Positions 49,787-60,037 of a stretch of DNA of 64,000 nucleotides are shown piece after piece. Origin of the DNA: Gammaproteobacteria bacterium UBA7310 (GTDB lineage: Bacteria; Pseudomonadota; Gammaproteobacteria; Pseudomonadales; Ketobacteraceae); assembly GCA_002471665.1 (NCBI GenBank), contig DKQK01000025.1:134850-198849 (forward strand), written 5' to 3'. The notes beneath the pieces were generated by a model. The model did no database searches, was not told the origin of the DNA, and saw only the letters and a list, made by a program, of their open reading frames with translations. The position numbers were made by a program, and so were the translations under genes. Each line of letters begins with the position of its first letter. Position 1 is the stretch's first letter.

Positions 49787-51949
49787 CTATTTGTGCCGGA
49801 ATTCCCAACAATGGTGGATTGGCTTACCTCGGGCGAAATCCGGCGGCAGGCTTGCCTTGGTTATTTCACTCACACTGTAGCGCTCAATCAATTCAGGCTC
49901 CAACTCAAACCGATTGAAATTATTAGAGAAAATTAACAAACCGCCGGGCTCCAACCGCTTCATGGCCAGGTCCAGCAATTCCACCTGAGACTTTTGCACA
50001 TCAAAGAAGCCCTGCATACGCTTGGAATTGGAAAAGGTGGGTGGGTCCACAAAAATCAGATCATACTGCTCCCGGCATTGTTTCAGCCACGCCATACAAT
50101 CACTGCGCACCAACTGATGAAGACTTTCGCTGCATCCATTCAGATACAGATTGTTGCGGGCCCAGCCCAGGTAGGTTGCTGACATGTCCACGGAGGTAGT
50201 GCGCTTCGCCCCGCCAATGGCTGCGTGCACTGTGGCCGCAGCGGTATAGCAGAACAGATTCAAAAATCGCGCACCTTTCGATAGCTGCTGCAACCGCACC
50301 CGGGTGGGCCGGTGATCCAAGAACAGCCCAGTGTCCAGGTAATCATCCAAGTTCACCAGCAACAGCGCACCGGCTTCAGCAATGGGCAGCATACGTCGGG
50401 TTTCATTCAGTTTCTGATATTGCTGATTGCCTTTTTGTCGTTGCCGGCTTTTTACATGCAGTCGTGACTGGGAAACGCCAAACAACAACTTGAGACTGTC
50501 CAACGCATCCTGCAAACGCTGGGCTGCTTTCTCCGGGCTTACACTCTTGGGCGGCGCATACTCCTGCACATGCAAATGACCGTTGTACCAGTCGATGGCC
50601 AGATTGTATTCGGGAATATCCGCATCATACAGCCTGTAAGCCAGCACCTGCTCGCGCTCGATCCATTTTTGCAATCCTTTAACGTTCTTTTTTATGCGGT
50701 TGAGCAGGTCTTTCGCTGGCGCCTGATCAATCTGATCATGCTGCAGTTCAATGCGGGTCGGTACACACTGAAACGCGGCACGCCTCACCACATCGCCACT
50801 GCGAATTACACAGCGAATGGGCCCGTTGTAGACCCGTGCCGTTTGCGGGTTATCCAACTGCAAGGCATCGGCAAATTCGACATTGTTGGTGATGATGGCC
50901 GCACGCCAATGCTCGCAATTTTCCTGTATCCGCCGGGCAATTGCCCGGTATAAAAAAATCAGATCGGCATCCTTATCCAAGCGTTCGCCGTAGGGTGGAT
51001 TACTGACAATCATGCCCGCTTGGTTATCTGGGTTTTGATGCAACGCAAACTGAGCCAGCTCTCTACGTTCCACGTGTATGGCCCCTTCCAAGCCGGCCGC
51101 CGCAATATTTTTCAGCGCGGATTGAATCGATTCATTGTCGGAATCATAGCCCTTGATCTGAAATGGAAAATCCTCGGAAGCATCCTGCTCCACCGCCTCG
51201 TTCACCGTTTCACGCCATAAAGATTTATCATGATACGCCCATTTTTCAAAGCCAAAACCTTTACGTATCAATCCCGGCGCCATGCCCGACTGCATCATTG
51301 CCGCCTCAATCAACAGCGTACCAGAGCCGCACATGGGATCCACCAAACGCGGATACGCCGCATCGGGCCAACCGGCACTCATCAACAAAGCAGCAGCCAG
51401 GGTTTCTTTCAACGGCGCCTCATTCTGGGCGACACGATAACCTCGTTTATGCAACGGATCACCGGAAAGATCCAACGCCACCTGCACCTGCTCACGACCA
51501 AAATGCACATGAATGCGTATATCGGGATTGCGGGTATCGACATTCGGCCGATCCCCCACGAACTGACGAAAATAATCCATGATGGCGTCTTTGGTGCGAT
51601 AAGTGAGGAACTGTGTGTTGACATTAACCGAACCTTCTTTCGAAGTGGAAATGGCAATACTGTCGTGCAATGCAAAGTGTGTCTGCCAGTGAATCTGGCG
51701 CAGACGGTGGTACAGATCATCTTCGTTTTTGTAAGGGAATTCAGCGATGGGCAGGAGTACCCGGGAAGCAATTCTTGACCAGAGACAAATTTTATACACA
51801 TTTTTCAGATCCGCAGGCCCTTCCACCGCCCCCCGAACCAATTCGTAGTCACTGCCTGCAATTGCTTGAATTTCTTGCAATAAAAACGGTTCCAGACCGC
51901 CTGCACAACTGATCACCAAGCGCGACAACTTCCAGTCAAATGTATCCAT
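49787..51949 (-). CDS. rlmL: Bifunctional 23S rRNA methyltransferase RlmKL
   Basis: A 720-residue fusion enzyme. The N-terminal half contains a THUMP domain (about 45-160) and the RlmL methyltransferase, with the catalytic VSNPPYGERL motif, which makes m2G2445. The C-terminal half is RlmK, with the SAM-binding FLNLFCYTAAATVHAA and catalytic FVDPPTFSNSKRM, which makes m7G2069. Length matches E. coli RlmKL (702). It is followed across a divergent gap by rmf and pyrD, as in E. coli and Pseudomonas. Confidence 0.96.
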   Translation of the reverse strand: MDTFDWKLSRLVISCAGGLEPFLLQEIQAIAGSDYELVRGAVEGPADLKNVYKICLWSRIASRVLLPIAEFPYKNEDDLYHRLRQIHWQTHFALHDSIAISTSKEGSVNVNTQFLTYRTKDAIMDYFRQFVGDRPNVDTRNPDIRIHVHFGREQVQVALDLSGDPLHKRGYRVAQNEAPLKETLAAALLMSAGWPDAAYPRLVDPMCGSGTLLIEAAMMQSGMAPGLIRKGFGFEKWAYHDKSLWRETVNEAVEQDASEDFPFQIKGYDSDNESIQSALKNIAAAGLEGAIHVERRELAQFALHQNPDNQAGMIVSNPPYGERLDKDADLIFLYRAIARRIQENCEHWRAAIITNNVEFADALQLDNPQTARVYNGPIRCVIRSGDVVRRAAFQCVPTRIELQHDQIDQAPAKDLLNRIKKNVKGLQKWIEREQVLAYRLYDADIPEYNLAIDWYNGHLHVQEYAPPKSVSPEKAAQRLQDALDSLKLLFGVSQSRLHVKSRQRQKGNQQYQKLNETRRMLPIAEAGALLLVNLDDYLDTGLFLDHRPTRVRLQQLSKGARFLNLFCYTAAATVHAAIGGAKRTTSVDMSATYLGWARNNLYLNGCSESLHQLVRSDCMAWLKQCREQYDLIFVDPPTFSNSKRMQGFFDVQKSQVELLDLAMKRLEPGGLLIFSNNFNRFELEPELIERYSVSEITKASLPPDFARGKPIHHCWEFRHK

Positions 51950-52226
51950 TAGGTTTAAACACCACCTGTAAGCCTATGAAATCTATCGGTTACCGCGTTC
52001 GCGGCCTAATTTATCAATTACTCATTTAAATCGTTCGTGTCTTTTTTATGACAATTTTTTTGTCGACATCATTCCTAAAGTTCGGTACTAATGTAAGTCC
52101 GGGCCGGAAAAAAAGCGCCCGCGCAGACTCTCACAATAACGTTCTAACAAGGAGCCTTCTCTACGCTTAATCAACTACCATCTTAATCTCTCAACATCGC
52201 AAACAGGATAACGAGGTCGATTATTT
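51950..52226. other. Divergent region between rlmKL and rmf
   Basis: This 277-base AT-rich gap holds the promoters of rlmKL (minus) and rmf (plus). A small inverted repeat GACAA-TTTTT-TTGTC lies near 52050. The rmf start has GAGG upstream at longer than usual spacing. No small gene is seen. Confidence 0.45.
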
Positions 52227-52430
52227 ATGAAGAGACAAAAACGCGATAGAGCCAGCAGAGCCTACATCAAAGGATATAATGCAGGTGTCGGCGGACGATC
52301 AAAAGATTCCTGCCCTTTTACAGAAGTTGTTGCACGACAGACATGGCTCACCGGCTGGCGCGAAGGGCGCACTGACCAATGGGAAGGCTATACCGGCGTA
52401 TCCGGCATTCATAAAATTGCGAACCTCTGA
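52227..52430 (+). CDS. rmf: Ribosome modulation factor
   Basis: A 67-residue basic protein with the Rmf core: RDRASRAYIKGYNAGVGGRS, then CPFTEVVARQTWLTGWREGR. Rmf pairs 70S ribosomes into inactive 100S dimers in stationary phase. In relatives its transcription responds to ppGpp and slow growth. The gene stands alone between rlmKL (divergent) and pyrD (convergent), which is its conserved position. A strong palindrome lies between it and pyrD. Confidence 0.96.
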   Translation: MKRQKRDRASRAYIKGYNAGVGGRSKDSCPFTEVVARQTWLTGWREGRTDQWEGYTGVSGIHKIANL

Positions 52431-52531
52431 CCAATCTGCTCAACCTTCTACTTTAGATTGGAATAACAACCTGCGGGGTTAATCAGACAACCATTAATAC
52501 CGATTTTTTAATAGAGTGTCTCCCGCACTCT

Positions 52532-52574
52532 GGCAGCAAAAGCTGCCGCCCTGAGGCCCCGTGCACGGGGCCTC
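52532..52574. terminator. Hairpins between rmf and pyrD
   Basis: GGCAGC-AAAA-GCTGCC (52532-52547) is followed by a perfect 22-base GC-rich palindrome from 52553 to 52574 (GAGGCCCCGTG and its complement). They lie between convergent rmf and pyrD. A bidirectional terminator is the likely role, although the T-tracts are short. Confidence 0.65.
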
Positions 52575-52604
52575 GTTCATTTCAAACCCCGTTGTAATGA
52601 AAGG

Positions 52605-53621
52605 TCAACCACGCTGCCAGGCGTTTACACAATCGGCGATCAGCCGCGGGCCCTGATATATAAATCCACTGTAGATCTGCACCAGAGTGGCCCCGGCCTG
52701 TTGTTTGGCCAGTGCATGCTCAGCCTCAAGAATTCCACCGACGCCGATCACCGGCATCGCGCCACCCAACGCATCGCACAGCTGGCGCAACACCTCTGTC
52801 GATTTCTCAAACACCGGCGCGCCACTGAGCCCTCCCTGCTCATCACCGTGGGGCAGATGTTCAACCCCCACACGTGATAAGGTGGTGTTGGTGGCAATCA
52901 CTCCATCAATCTGATGCTTCTTGAACTGTTCAGCGATTTGGGTAATTTCTTCCGGCTCCAGATCAGGGGCAATCTTCACCAGCAGTGGTACGGATTTGGC
53001 GTGTTGTTGCGCTAACCGCTGCTGGGCCTGTTTCATGCCACCCAGTAGCCCATCCAGGCTCTCGCCATATTGTAATGAACGCAGCCCCTGCGTATTGGGC
53101 GACGAAATATTAATGACCACATAATCGGCGTGTGGGTAAACCTTTTCCAGGCAAATAAGGTAATCACCGAGCGCATTTTCCACCGGGGTATCAAAGTTTT
53201 TACCAATATTGATGCCCAGCACACCATCGTAGCGGGCCCGCTTCACCCGGGCCACCAGGTGATCCACCCCTTTATTGTTGAATCCCATACGGTTGATGAT
53301 CGCCCGCTGCTGCGGCAATCGAAACAACCGCGGTTTGGGGTTTCCCGGCTGCGGGCGCGGCGTTACCGTTCCCACTTCAATAAAGCCGAATCCCAGTGCC
53401 CCCAAGGCATCAATGTAATCGCCGTTCTTGTCCAGCCCCGCCGCCAGCCCAACCGGATTGCGGAAAGTGAGGCCAAATAATTTGACGGGAACTTCTGGCC
53501 TGGGTAACAGGCAACGGGTTATTCCCAACCGGTACCCCCAATCGATCGCGCTGAGGGATAAATGGTGGGACGTTTCCGTCGGCAGGGAAAACAGGATTTG
53601 TCTGGCTACTTTATAGAACAT
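52605..53621 (-). CDS. pyrD: Dihydroorotate dehydrogenase (quinone), class 2
   Basis: A 338-residue FMN enzyme that oxidises dihydroorotate to orotate in pyrimidine synthesis, passing electrons to quinone. The N-terminal helices (MFYKVARQILFSLPTETSH) dock to the membrane. FRNPVGLAAGLDKNG, FGFIEVGTVTPRPQPGNP, NRMGFNNKG and NISSPNTQGLRSLQ are class 2 signatures, and the base Ser is in the last motif. The ATG at 53621 fits the family better than a GTG nine bases upstream. Convergent with rmf. Confidence 0.97.
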   Translation of the reverse strand: MFYKVARQILFSLPTETSHHLSLSAIDWGYRLGITRCLLPRPEVPVKLFGLTFRNPVGLAAGLDKNGDYIDALGALGFGFIEVGTVTPRPQPGNPKPRLFRLPQQRAIINRMGFNNKGVDHLVARVKRARYDGVLGINIGKNFDTPVENALGDYLICLEKVYPHADYVVINISSPNTQGLRSLQYGESLDGLLGGMKQAQQRLAQQHAKSVPLLVKIAPDLEPEEITQIAEQFKKHQIDGVIATNTTLSRVGVEHLPHGDEQGGLSGAPVFEKSTEVLRQLCDALGGAMPVIGVGGILEAEHALAKQQAGATLVQIYSGFIYQGPRLIADCVNAWQRG

Positions 53622-53684
53622 GGCGCGCACCGCTGAAAAAACCGGGGCGATTATACCAGCATGAGCATTGTTACTGGAGCTTTG

Positions 53685-53903
53685 TTAGCGGAGTTTTTCC
53701 ACTCTCTGTAACTTGTTGTTGTCATCAAAATAGATGGCAAAACTGCCGCGAATACCATTGTGGGTAACATAGGGCTGCAGGCTTTGGGCCGGAAAGCTGA
53801 CTTTGCGTCCATCCCGGCTGGTGGCCAAGATGGCTTTCGCTGTACCCTGATACCAACGCAGGTATTCATCGCGGGTAATCACAATATCAACAATTAGATG
53901 CAC
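53685..53903 (-). CDS. DUF2835 family protein
   Basis: A 72-residue protein with the DUF2835 pattern: VDIVITRDEYLRWYQGTAKA, then RDGRKVSFPAQSLQPYVTH, and FAIYFDDNNKLQRVE at the end. No function is known. The start is a GTG at 53903 inside the end of gdhB, preceded by GAGGGG, and overlaps the dehydrogenase gene by 17 bases. The same pairing of this family with gdhB occurs in Pseudomonas, so it may have a role linked to the dehydrogenase. Confidence 0.85.
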   Translation of the reverse strand: MHLIVDIVITRDEYLRWYQGTAKAILATSRDGRKVSFPAQSLQPYVTHNGIRGSFAIYFDDNNKLQRVEKLR

Positions 53904-56900
53904 GATCCCCCTCACTGTGCAGTGTGGTTTGTGCCAGATCCATCAGTTCCCGCAAGGCAACGCCGTACATGGAGAACTCCTTCACATCCATACTGTGGAA
54001 TTCACTGATCAACGCTTTCCAGCGGGAGATCATGGTCTCGTGGTGCTCCGCCCAGGCGGACACCCGCTCCTCCACAGTATGAGCCTCACTGGCCATTTGC
54101 AGCACGCCCACCGTGAGTGTGCGCTGTTGCCAGTCCAGATCGTCACGGTAGGCCTCACGAGCCAGCGCCTGCCAGTGGTTTTCGATATTCAGGGCGTTGA
54201 TCTCCTCGTTGAACCAGTACAGGTCCAGGTGGGAACCCAGGGCAAAATACACTTCCGCCACTTCCGCCACCGGCTTGCGGGTGACCTCGGCGGCCTGAAT
54301 GATACCCAACACCGGCAGCATGCTGTCAGCACCGGCAATAAAGGTCGCCAGAGTCGACGGCACCCCTTTTTCCACATAACGGTTGTGACGGCTTTCCCAA
54401 ACTTCTCGGCGGGGCCCGCTGAGCACCGCGGGCAAGCTGTTCGCCACTGCCTGCACCCCATCACGGAAACGCTCGATGGCCTCACTGACATTCACACCGC
54501 ACCGGTTATTACGCAAAAACCAGCGGGTGGCACGCCGCATCAAGCGGATCAGCATGCGCATCATTTCCAGTTGCTCACTGGCTTCTATCTTGTAATCCAA
54601 CGCCTCGATCTGACGCCACCAGTTTTCCAGATCAAACACATCGCGGGAGGCGATAAACGCCCGGGCTATGTCTGGTACGCTGGCACCCGCGGCATCTTTC
54701 ATTCGGTGCACGAAGGTGATACCCATAAAATCCACCATGCCGCTGGCCACCTGAGTGGCCACGATCTCGCGCCGCAGTTTGTGGGCATACAGGGGCTCGC
54801 TGTACTTTTCCACCAACACCCGGGGAAAGGCCCTTTCAATCTCGTGACAGATGTAGTCATCGTCAGGCAAAGTGGAGTGGGTCAACTCGTCTTTCAGTAT
54901 GGCTTTGGTGTAGGACAATAGCGTGGACAGTTCCGGTCGCATCAAGCCCCTGCCATTGACAATGCGATCGTGCAGTTCCTCTTCCGAGGGAATGTACTCC
55001 AGTTCCCGATCCAGCTTGCCTTCAGCCACCAATGCCTGGATATAACGCTTGTATTCACCCATACGATAGATGGTTTCGCTGCGCGCCACACTCAAGGCCT
55101 GGGTCTGGCGGTAATTATTGTCCAAAACCAGCTGCGCCACCTCATCGGTCATCTGGGCCAACAGCTCATTGCGCTGCTTCAGGGTCATATCCCCGTTGTG
55201 CACAATGTCATTCAGCAAAATCTTGATGTTCACTTCATGGTCGGAGCAATCCACACCGCCGGCGTTGTCAATGAAATCCGTGTTGGACAAGCCGCCATTG
55301 AGGCCGTACTCAATACGCCCCAGCTGGGTTATACCCAGATTACCACCCTCTCCCAACACTTTGGCCCGCACATCACACCCGTTTACCCGCAGGGCATCGT
55401 TGGCTTTATCCCCCACATCCGAGTTTTGCTCCTGGGAGGATTTGATGTAGGTGCCGATGCCGCCGTTCCAGATCAGATCCACCGGTGCTTTCAGCAGGGC
55501 AGAAATCAAATCCGTAGGGGTCAGGGCATCTTCCTGAATATCAAAGCGGTCTTTCATCTGCTGGGTGATACGAATGGATTTGGCGGAGCGCGAGAACACT
55601 CCACCGCCGGCCGAAATCAGATCGCTGTTGTAGTCACTCCAGTTCGAGCGCGGCAGATCAAATAGCCGCTGACGCTCGGCAAAACTGCTCTCGGGATCGG
55701 GGTTGGGGTCAATGAAAATATGCAGATGATTAAAGGCGGCTACCATCTGCAACGCTTTGGAAAGCAGCAGTCCATTGCCGAACACATCACCGGACATATC
55801 GCCGATGCCAATCAGGGTCACCGGATTGGTTTGCACGTCCACACCCAGTTCACGGAAATGGCGCTGCACCGATACCCAGGCACCGCGGGCCGTGATACCC
55901 ATTTTTTTGTGGTCATAGCCTACCGAGCCACCGGAAGCGAAGGCATCCCCCAACCAGAATCCATATTCATCCGACAGGCCGTTGGCAATATCGGAAAAAG
56001 TGGCGGTGCCCTTATCCGCCGCCACCACCAGATAGGGATCATCTTCATCCTTGCGGATCACGCCCTCCGGGGCGACCACCTCACCATCCTGCAAATTATC
56101 GGTGATATCCAGTAAACCGCGGACAAAGGTTTTGTAGCACTCGATACCCTCCGCCATATAGGCGTCACGGTTACCGGATTTAGGCAGGCGCTTGGGATAA
56201 AAACCGCCTTTGGCACCTACCGGTACGATCACCGCATTTTTCACCTGCTGTGCCTTCACCAGCCCCAGCACCTCGGTGCGAAAATCCTCACGTCGGTCCG
56301 ACCAACGCAACCCGCCACGGGCCACCTTGCCACCGCGCAGATGGACACCTTCCACTCGCGGTGAATAGACAAAAATCTCGAACATGGGCAGCGGCCGCGG
56401 AATGTCCGGTATGGTGTGGGGGGATAATTTAAGGGAAATATAGGGTTTGTAGCCACCCTGGGCGTTTTGCTGATAGAAGTTGGTGCGCAGGGTACCTGAC
56501 ATCATATCCAGGTAGCGGCGCAAAATACGATCCTCATCCAGGCTCGCCACCTGATCCAACTGTTCGATAATCTTGTCACGCAACTCGGTTTCAGCTGCAT
56601 CGCTGGCCGGTTGGTTCAAGGCAAACCGCAGTTCAAAGAAGTCCACCAGCAGGCGGGTTACATGTGAGTGATTTACCAGGGCATCCTTGATATAGGTTTG
56701 ACTGAAAGCAAATCCTGTCTGTTTAAAATAGCGGGCATAGGCGCGCAACATGGCCACCTCCCGCCAACTCAAGCCCACCGACAACACCAACCGATTGAAA
56801 CTGTCGTCCTCTGCCAGCCCCTGCCAGGTGCTGAGAAACGCATCCTGAAACTTACCTTTTATTTTATCGATCTCAATGATGGCTTCGCCAAAATAACGTA

Positions 56901-58740
56901 CGCTGAAATCGTATACCCAAATCGTGGCATCGTCTTTTTTCTGAATCCGGTAGGGGCGCCCGCCAAGAACGCGCAGACCTAGGTGCTCCAGCATCGGCAA
57001 TACATCCGACAGCGGAATATTGCGATTGCGTCGAAACAGTTTAAAGCGCAGTGCTTTCGGATCATCTTCCAACGATCGGTAAAATGAAACATTCAACGGG
57101 TTGTCAGCAGAAAGCTGCTCGATGTGTTCTATATCGGACACGGCAGTACGGGTGGAAAACTCCTCCCGATAGCTAAGTGAGAAGGCGTCGGCATAGGCGG
57201 ACTGCAGCATGCCGGCGCGGTCTTCCCCCACACTCTCAATCAGGGTTTCATAAAGCCGATCCGCCCAGCTACGGGCCAGCTCCACCAAACGCCCCTCCAC
57301 TTCCTTCACGTCAAAATCCATTTTGCAGCCGGGTTTTACCTTCAGCACTATGTACAGCCGTGCCAGCGTGGACTCGGTAAAGTAGGTGTTGAATTCCATG
57401 TCTTCCACGTCCACGTATTCATACAGAACACCTTGAAAGGCTTTACGCAATGCGGTGGAGTAGCCATCCCTGGGAGTATAGATAAGACAGGAAAGAAACC
57501 GCCCGAACTGACCCTTGCGGGCAAACAGGCGCAAACGGCGTCGCTCCTGAATGTGCAGGATACCCACTGCAGTTTTCAGCAGGGCTTCGGTTGAAGTCTG
57601 AAATAATTCCTCGCGGGGAAAGGTTTCCAGAATCTGCATCAAGCGCTTACCATCGTGACCATTAGGTTCCAGGCCGGAGCCGCTGATCACTTGGCGTAGC
57701 TTGTGGCCAATAATCGGAAAGTTACGGGGTGAGTTATTGAAAACCAGGGATGTGTAAAGACCAACCCAGCGGTACTCGCCCACCACCTTGCCACGCTCAT
57801 CGCATTTGCGGATACCGATGAAATCCATGTACACAGGCCGATGCCAGCGTGAACGGGTACCGGATTTGCCAAACACAATGAGCTTGTCTTCATAGATTAG
57901 CGGGCCGCCGTTTTGTTCCAGCAGATCCAGGCTGTCACACACCTTGGCCACACCTAACGCCGAATCAGTAATGGCTTCAAAGTGGGTGCGCCCCTGCTTT
58001 TCCACCGCTTTGTATTCCTGCATGGCCAAAAAGGTAAAGTGATTCTGCACCAGCCAGGCCAGAAAACCTTTTACTTCCTGCAGAGAAGCCTCTCCCTGAT
58101 TGTTTTCCAACTCATTAAGCTCATCGCGGATGGCAGAGGTGCGCTCCTGCATGACCTCGAAATCGCCCACAGCACACTGCAGTTCCCGCAGGGTACCCTG
58201 CAGGAGATTGGTGATGTCGCCTTCCAGGGCCGCATCCGGTTGCCGATCGATTTCGATATGAATCAGGGCCTCTTTCTCACCCTCGGCCTGCATGTCGAAA
58301 TTCAGGGCTTCCAGCTCCCCCGAGCTTTGGCGTTTTACCCGAATCACGCTGTTCATCACCGAATGAATGGAAATTCCGCGCCTGACCACGTCCATCATCA
58401 CGGTATCCACCAAAAAGGCACAATCCGGCGACAACACTTCCACTACGGTATGGGTACTTTGCCAGCCGTGGTCTTCATAGCGGGGATTAAAAACCCGTAT
58501 TTTGGGTTGTCGGCCCGGCATGCTGCGCAGAAAATTCCACAGCCCCACTGTCATCCCATAGAGGTCGTCAACCCGCTTGCGCTGCAGCTCCTGCACCGGT
58601 GCGGCGGCATAGAAATGGCGCGCAAACTGCTGTACATGCTCCGTCTGGGACGAATGACTGCGATCAAAACGTTCCTGGACCATGTCAGACAGTCGTTCAA
58701 TCAAGGATACGTAATCTTCGCCCAGCGATAGGTTAACCAT
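53887..58740 (-). CDS. gdhB: NAD-specific glutamate dehydrogenase, large (GDH2) type
   Basis: A 1617-residue enzyme of the 180-kDa class that deaminates glutamate to 2-oxoglutarate with NAD. The N-terminal ACT-like and helical regulatory region covers about 700 residues. The catalytic region is marked by GLRWSDRREDFRTEVLGLVK, PVGAKGGFYPKRLP (catalytic Lys), GIGDMSGDVFGNGLL (nucleotide-binding domain) and VIWNGGIGTYIK-type sequence with the residues DLIWNGGIGTYIKSS. The ATG at 58740 has AGGGGG five bases before it; an ATG eight codons earlier lacks this. In Pseudomonas this enzyme serves arginine and glutamate catabolism. DUF2835 overlaps its end. Confidence 0.96.
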   Translation of the reverse strand: MVNLSLGEDYVSLIERLSDMVQERFDRSHSSQTEHVQQFARHFYAAAPVQELQRKRVDDLYGMTVGLWNFLRSMPGRQPKIRVFNPRYEDHGWQSTHTVVEVLSPDCAFLVDTVMMDVVRRGISIHSVMNSVIRVKRQSSGELEALNFDMQAEGEKEALIHIEIDRQPDAALEGDITNLLQGTLRELQCAVGDFEVMQERTSAIRDELNELENNQGEASLQEVKGFLAWLVQNHFTFLAMQEYKAVEKQGRTHFEAITDSALGVAKVCDSLDLLEQNGGPLIYEDKLIVFGKSGTRSRWHRPVYMDFIGIRKCDERGKVVGEYRWVGLYTSLVFNNSPRNFPIIGHKLRQVISGSGLEPNGHDGKRLMQILETFPREELFQTSTEALLKTAVGILHIQERRRLRLFARKGQFGRFLSCLIYTPRDGYSTALRKAFQGVLYEYVDVEDMEFNTYFTESTLARLYIVLKVKPGCKMDFDVKEVEGRLVELARSWADRLYETLIESVGEDRAGMLQSAYADAFSLSYREEFSTRTAVSDIEHIEQLSADNPLNVSFYRSLEDDPKALRFKLFRRNRNIPLSDVLPMLEHLGLRVLGGRPYRIQKKDDATIWVYDFSVRYFGEAIIEIDKIKGKFQDAFLSTWQGLAEDDSFNRLVLSVGLSWREVAMLRAYARYFKQTGFAFSQTYIKDALVNHSHVTRLLVDFFELRFALNQPASDAAETELRDKIIEQLDQVASLDEDRILRRYLDMMSGTLRTNFYQQNAQGGYKPYISLKLSPHTIPDIPRPLPMFEIFVYSPRVEGVHLRGGKVARGGLRWSDRREDFRTEVLGLVKAQQVKNAVIVPVGAKGGFYPKRLPKSGNRDAYMAEGIECYKTFVRGLLDITDNLQDGEVVAPEGVIRKDEDDPYLVVAADKGTATFSDIANGLSDEYGFWLGDAFASGGSVGYDHKKMGITARGAWVSVQRHFRELGVDVQTNPVTLIGIGDMSGDVFGNGLLLSKALQMVAAFNHLHIFIDPNPDPESSFAERQRLFDLPRSNWSDYNSDLISAGGGVFSRSAKSIRITQQMKDRFDIQEDALTPTDLISALLKAPVDLIWNGGIGTYIKSSQEQNSDVGDKANDALRVNGCDVRAKVLGEGGNLGITQLGRIEYGLNGGLSNTDFIDNAGGVDCSDHEVNIKILLNDIVHNGDMTLKQRNELLAQMTDEVAQLVLDNNYRQTQALSVARSETIYRMGEYKRYIQALVAEGKLDRELEYIPSEEELHDRIVNGRGLMRPELSTLLSYTKAILKDELTHSTLPDDDYICHEIERAFPRVLVEKYSEPLYAHKLRREIVATQVASGMVDFMGITFVHRMKDAAGASVPDIARAFIASRDVFDLENWWRQIEALDYKIEASEQLEMMRMLIRLMRRATRWFLRNNRCGVNVSEAIERFRDGVQAVANSLPAVLSGPRREVWESRHNRYVEKGVPSTLATFIAGADSMLPVLGIIQAAEVTRKPVAEVAEVYFALGSHLDLYWFNEEINALNIENHWQALAREAYRDDLDWQQRTLTVGVLQMASEAHTVEERVSAWAEHHETMISRWKALISEFHSMDVKEFSMYGVALRELMDLAQTTLHSEGDRASNC

Positions 58741-59054
58741 ATAGCCCCCTGGCCACTTTTCCATTAGATATCAGTCATATTAGTCTAGTAGTTACATCAG
58801 AACATGAACAAACAGTTGAAAGCCAGTCCAGGCTCACTGCGGCGCCGGAACTTTCTCCCTGTCCATGGATCACATACACAGCCTGGCTACGGCTAGCAAT
58901 CGTCCTCCGGAATAGGCATAATCCGGGGGATAAGAACAAATAAGTCTGGAAAAAACAATATATTAGCGGACGTTGGTGTGGGGCCACCTGATTTAACACG
59001 AAATCACCCGGTTAGCCCCGGCACCACGCTCATACGCCTGGAGTATTTGGAATC
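58741..59054. other. Divergent region between gdhB and the MoxR operon
   Basis: This 314-base gap must hold the promoters of gdhB (minus) and the MoxR-type operon (plus). The part near gdhB is AT-rich. I see no clear operator or small gene; a 74-codon frame on the minus strand has no supporting signals. Confidence 0.45.
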
Positions 59055-60029
59055 ATGTCGAATCGCGACGCCATTCTTGCGTTGAAAGAATCCTTGTGCG
59101 AGCAAATCATCGGGCAGGCCCATCTGGTGGACCGATTATTGATTGCCATTCTGGCGGATGGCCATCTGCTGGTGGAAGGCGCACCCGGTCTGGCCAAAAC
59201 CAAAGCCATCAAGGCCCTGGCAACGGGACTGGAAGGCGACTTCCATCGCATTCAGTTCACACCGGACCTGCTGCCGGCGGATGTAACCGGGACGGAAATC
59301 TACAGGCCCCAGGACAGCAGCTTTGTGTTCCAACCCGGCCCCATATTCCACAACCTGGTGCTGGCAGACGAAATCAACCGCGCCCCGGCCAAGGTACAGT
59401 CCGCATTGCTCGAGGCCATGGCGGAACGGCAGATCAGCGTGGGCAAACTCACCCACCCCCTGCCCCCCCTGTTTCTGGTAATGGCTACCCAGAATCCCAT
59501 TGAACAGGAAGGCACCTACCCACTGCCGGAAGCACAACTGGACCGTTTTCTGATGCACGTCACCATCGATTACCCCGATGCGGCATCGGAGAAAAAGATT
59601 CTGCAGCTGGCGCGAATGGAAGCCATGGACAAACAGCATCCGGAAGACAGCACGGCAGACCCTATCCACATTACGCAGCAGCAGATTTTTGCCGCCCGCG
59701 CCGAAGTCATCGAACTGCACATGATCCAGGACATTGAGGAGTACATCGTGCAATTCACCATGGCCACCCGCAACCCGCTGGCCTACGGCGATGATCTTTC
59801 CAGCTGGATTGAATACGGTGTCAGCCCGCGGGGCACTATTGCCCTGGATGCCTGCGCCAGGGCCCATGCCTGGCTCAATGACCGTGACTTTGTCACACCG
59901 GAGGACGTCCAGGCGGTGGCCCATGACACCCTGCGTCACCGCATCGGACTGACGTTTGAAGCGGAGGCCAAGGGTATTACCGCCGACCACATCATTGATG
60001 AGCTGATCGACCGCGTCTCTGCCCCCTGA
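59055..60029 (+). CDS. MoxR-family AAA+ ATPase
   Basis: A 324-residue MoxR ATPase. Walker A is GAPGLAKTKA, Walker B is LVLADEINRAPA, the sensor motif is MATQNPIEQEGTYPLPEAQL, and arginine-finger and lid residues follow in VSPRGTIALDACARAHAWL. MoxR proteins act as chaperones with VWA-domain partners. It heads a five-gene operon with DUF58, DUF4381 and two VWA proteins, a Bat-type arrangement found in many bacteria and linked to envelope stress. The ATG has a GGA-containing sequence upstream. Confidence 0.94.
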   Translation: MSNRDAILALKESLCEQIIGQAHLVDRLLIAILADGHLLVEGAPGLAKTKAIKALATGLEGDFHRIQFTPDLLPADVTGTEIYRPQDSSFVFQPGPIFHNLVLADEINRAPAKVQSALLEAMAERQISVGKLTHPLPPLFLVMATQNPIEQEGTYPLPEAQLDRFLMHVTIDYPDAASEKKILQLARMEAMDKQHPEDSTADPIHITQQQIFAARAEVIELHMIQDIEEYIVQFTMATRNPLAYGDDLSSWIEYGVSPRGTIALDACARAHAWLNDRDFVTPEDVQAVAHDTLRHRIGLTFEAEAKGITADHIIDELIDRVSAP

Positions 60030-60037
60030 GGTGCCCC

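Noticed and set aside
53917..54921. 334-codon open frame antisense to gdhB
   Set aside because: The dehydrogenase is certain; the antisense translation is His/Gln/Gly-rich without recognisable motifs.
58775..58999. 74-codon minus-strand frame between gdhB and the MoxR operon
   Set aside because: No start signals and a composition rich in Ser, Cys and Arg; it occupies the region where two promoters are expected.
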